Assembly (NCBI RefSeq): GCF_000271665.2
Contig: NZ_CP010978.1
Span: 4,060,501-4,124,500, forward strand
Length of the DNA: 64,000 bases
Reading direction: 5' to 3'
DNA from: Pelosinus fermentans JBW45
GTDB lineage: Bacteria > Bacillota > Negativicutes > DSM-13327
Shown: positions 62,341 to 64,000 of the stretch, piece by piece
How positions within the stretch are numbered: position 1 is the stretch's first letter
How the letters are laid out: every line of letters starts with the position of its first letter
The notes under the pieces: generated by a model
Told to the model about the DNA's origin: nothing
The model's input: only the letters and a program-made list of their open reading frames with translations
Databases searched by the model: none
Made by a program: the position numbers and the translations under genes

Positions 62341-63789
62341 TCACTCAAATAAGGTCTGTAAGTATTTGGGGTCATATTCAATAATGTTGTCGATTTCCCG
62401 CGCGGGGGCTGGCGGCGTAATATAGGTATGGAATTTGATAATACCACCCATCAAATCAGTCAGCGGGTTTTCATCTTTTTGGAATTCCACCCGGCCGCCC
62501 AAAATAAACTCTCTTGCTGCCAACCCATTAAGACGGATGTTTTCACTATCGACAACCGTTTCAATCAGACGGCGATTAACAGGAGCGTCAACCTTTTGCC
62601 AATAGGTAAGAATAAAGGTATTGGCCTGCCAATCAAACATCCGGCGCACAGCGATAAAGGCGTCTTTGGGATCGGTATTGGACGGGTAGACGGCTGTACG
62701 GTTGCCCCAAAGCTTCCAGCCGCCGATAAAGTTAAGCGCAGTAACAACGCCCTCGCCATTCAGATAATTGGCTTGCTGGTTGTCCAAAAAGACTTCAGTT
62801 CCGTCGGCCAGCACTGCACCATTAGCCTGCAGATTGTGGTTTGATGGCGAAACATACGGCACATCATCATTATCCGCATCGGTGCTGCACAAGACACCGG
62901 CCGCCTGAGTCGACAAATGATAGATGTCATCACCCAATTTCACCTTGGGCCAGCAAGCTACCTGCCTGTTGCTCATATAATTATTCTGATTTTTCCAATT
63001 AGGAACGTCATTGTATTTCTTTACCACGTCTGTGGGAATATCTGTAAGCGCTAACGCCTTAAAATGGCCGTTGATATTATCCGCCTTGGCGGCCATAACA
63101 GCAGCTACTGTGGGGTCCTGAGACCAGCCCGGCGCAACGATCAGGCCGGGTACCAGGCGAAAGTAAGGAAAGACGGAGTTGACCAGCTCCAGGCCTTCCA
63201 GTTTTCCTGTTCTCCAATCAATGCCACCGACGATATTATCACTGTCAACCAGACTAGGGTCGACTTCGTTGTAGCTGACTGTAAGTGAGGCCGAGTCTTC
63301 TGTAATTCCGCCGCCGTTAATCCGGCTGATGACAACATAACCGTCCTCATTATAGGCAGCATGATAATCCATGCCCGCCTTGAGTACGGTATTGTCGCTC
63401 TTTTTCACGCCTAGCGACTTCATGATGACCTCACTGCTCTCAATGACGCCTTTACCGCCCTGCAAGGTTACGATCTTGTTCGCCACCGCTTTTTTGTGGG
63501 TCTCGGGATCAAGCACATTGACAAACACAACCGGTGCAACATTAAACAGTGCGAAATGGCTTTTGATAAATTCACATAGGGTGTATTTTCCCCAGTCCTT
63601 ATGATAGCCAAACTGCTTTACTGCTTCATTGTAGGTGTAGCAAAGGACTGGCTTGTTGGTCCCTACAGGTTCCAGGGCAAGATGCACAGGGGCTGTGCCG
63701 AACACAACCGGCAACCCTGCACTGGTACTTACCGGTGGAACAATGGAGGTAGGCACCTCCGAAACATAGACTCCATGTCTGTAACTCAT
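62341..63789 (-). CDS. tail sheath protein (P2 FI-like)
   Basis: A 482-aa contractile sheath protein. It starts MSYRHGVYVSEVPTSIVPP and has FRLVPGLIVAPGWSQDPTVAAVMAAKA in the middle and NRRLIETVVDSENIRLNGL near the end, all typical of P2 FI. This shows that the tail is contractile. The ATG directly follows the stop of the upstream gene, with AAGGAG as RBS. Confidence 0.94.
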   Translation of the reverse strand: MSYRHGVYVSEVPTSIVPPVSTSAGLPVVFGTAPVHLALEPVGTNKPVLCYTYNEAVKQFGYHKDWGKYTLCEFIKSHFALFNVAPVVFVNVLDPETHKKAVANKIVTLQGGKGVIESSEVIMKSLGVKKSDNTVLKAGMDYHAAYNEDGYVVISRINGGGITEDSASLTVSYNEVDPSLVDSDNIVGGIDWRTGKLEGLELVNSVFPYFRLVPGLIVAPGWSQDPTVAAVMAAKADNINGHFKALALTDIPTDVVKKYNDVPNWKNQNNYMSNRQVACWPKVKLGDDIYHLSTQAAGVLCSTDADNDDVPYVSPSNHNLQANGAVLADGTEVFLDNQQANYLNGEGVVTALNFIGGWKLWGNRTAVYPSNTDPKDAFIAVRRMFDWQANTFILTYWQKVDAPVNRRLIETVVDSENIRLNGLAAREFILGGRVEFQKDENPLTDLMGGIIKFHTYITPPAPAREIDNIIEYDPKYLQTLFE

Positions 63790-64000
63790 CTAAATTGCTC
63801 CTTTCTGGCTAAACGCTTGGACTACCTGATACAGGCGATAAAAAATGGTCCCCGGCTGCTTTATCTCCGCCTGGACCTTTGCTAACTCTTGCACAGGTAT
63901 GAATAACTCTTTAATTTCGGGACACTTGGCAAACAAGGAATTTAAGTGTTCCGGCAATTCCTGTTTATAAATTACATATCGCAGCAATCCTTTGCTGCCC
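63790..64000 (-). CDS. small phage protein, 5' end beyond the window
   Basis: The frame runs to the right edge without a clear start (a TTG at 63987 has a poorly spaced RBS). The visible part reads GLLRYVIYKQELPEHLNSLF to YRLYQVVQAFSQKGAI. In P2-type operons a small gene of unknown role often stands before the sheath. It stops directly before the sheath ATG. Confidence 0.55.
   Translation of the reverse strand, partial: GSKGLLRYVIYKQELPEHLNSLFAKCPEIKELFIPVQELAKVQAEIKQPGTIFYRLYQVVQAFSQKGAI

Overview
The window looks like a chromosomal piece of a diderm, anaerobic Firmicute of the Negativicutes (Sporomusaceae/Pelosinus type). This is inferred from three things together: an outer-membrane beta-barrel porin with an N-terminal SLH domain (6120-7517), an LPS-type heptose phosphatase (17406-17915), and otherwise clostridial, low-GC gene content. 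I saw no rRNA, tRNA or CRISPR array.

Layout. 0-4 kb: a diguanylate cyclase facing an HD-GYP phosphodiesterase across a strong bidirectional terminator, then two small envelope genes. 3.9-4.5 kb: gene debris (PAS and RlmD fragments). 4.5-13.6 kb: a fructan/sucrose locus on the minus strand, with a LacI regulator, a promoter carrying two identical operators, cytoplasmic sucrose hydrolase, LacY/CscB-type permease, secreted levanase, SLH-porin and a second secreted GH32 enzyme split by a frameshift. 13.9-15.8 kb: debris of a DUF4143 ATPase, then divergent adaA and alkD-like genes. 15.9-20 kb: phosphohexomutase, GmhB and a PEPCK-like protein. 20-26 kb: a zone of decayed two-component systems (a deleted response-regulator copy, an intact regulator with a destroyed kinase, an intact kinase with a truncated regulator), an 11-bp direct-repeat tract and a perfect 20-bp hairpin. 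26-33 kb: an MCP and a GntR-controlled cluster (DcuC-like carrier, DUF1847, C-S lyase, RidA). 33-41.4 kb: NlpC/P60 protein, MscS channel, saccharopine-dehydrogenase-like protein, UbiB/AarF kinase, SelO and superoxide dismutase, with an ABC-transporter fragment.

41.6 kb to the right edge is a minus-strand P2-like contractile tail operon: sheath, tube, tail assembly chaperone with a T_TTT_TTG -1 frameshift site, tape measure, X, D, V, U, W, J, I and a fibre/collar protein, ending in a 1375-aa tail fibre and a lysis cassette. Inserted between the two fibre-type genes, in the same orientation and with overlapping ends, is a five- to six-gene cassette: four different radical SAM proteins, a 216-aa protein ending in eight cysteines within 30 residues, and a helical protein of unknown family.

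The most notable hypothesis is that the radical SAM enzymes modify the Cys-rich protein (or a fibre) so that a contractile phage tail or tailocin carries a ribosomally made, post-translationally crosslinked tip or adhesin. The sequence shows the co-linearity and the motifs; the chemistry, the target and the tailocin-versus-prophage status are inference. Capsid and terminase genes, if any, would lie beyond the right edge.
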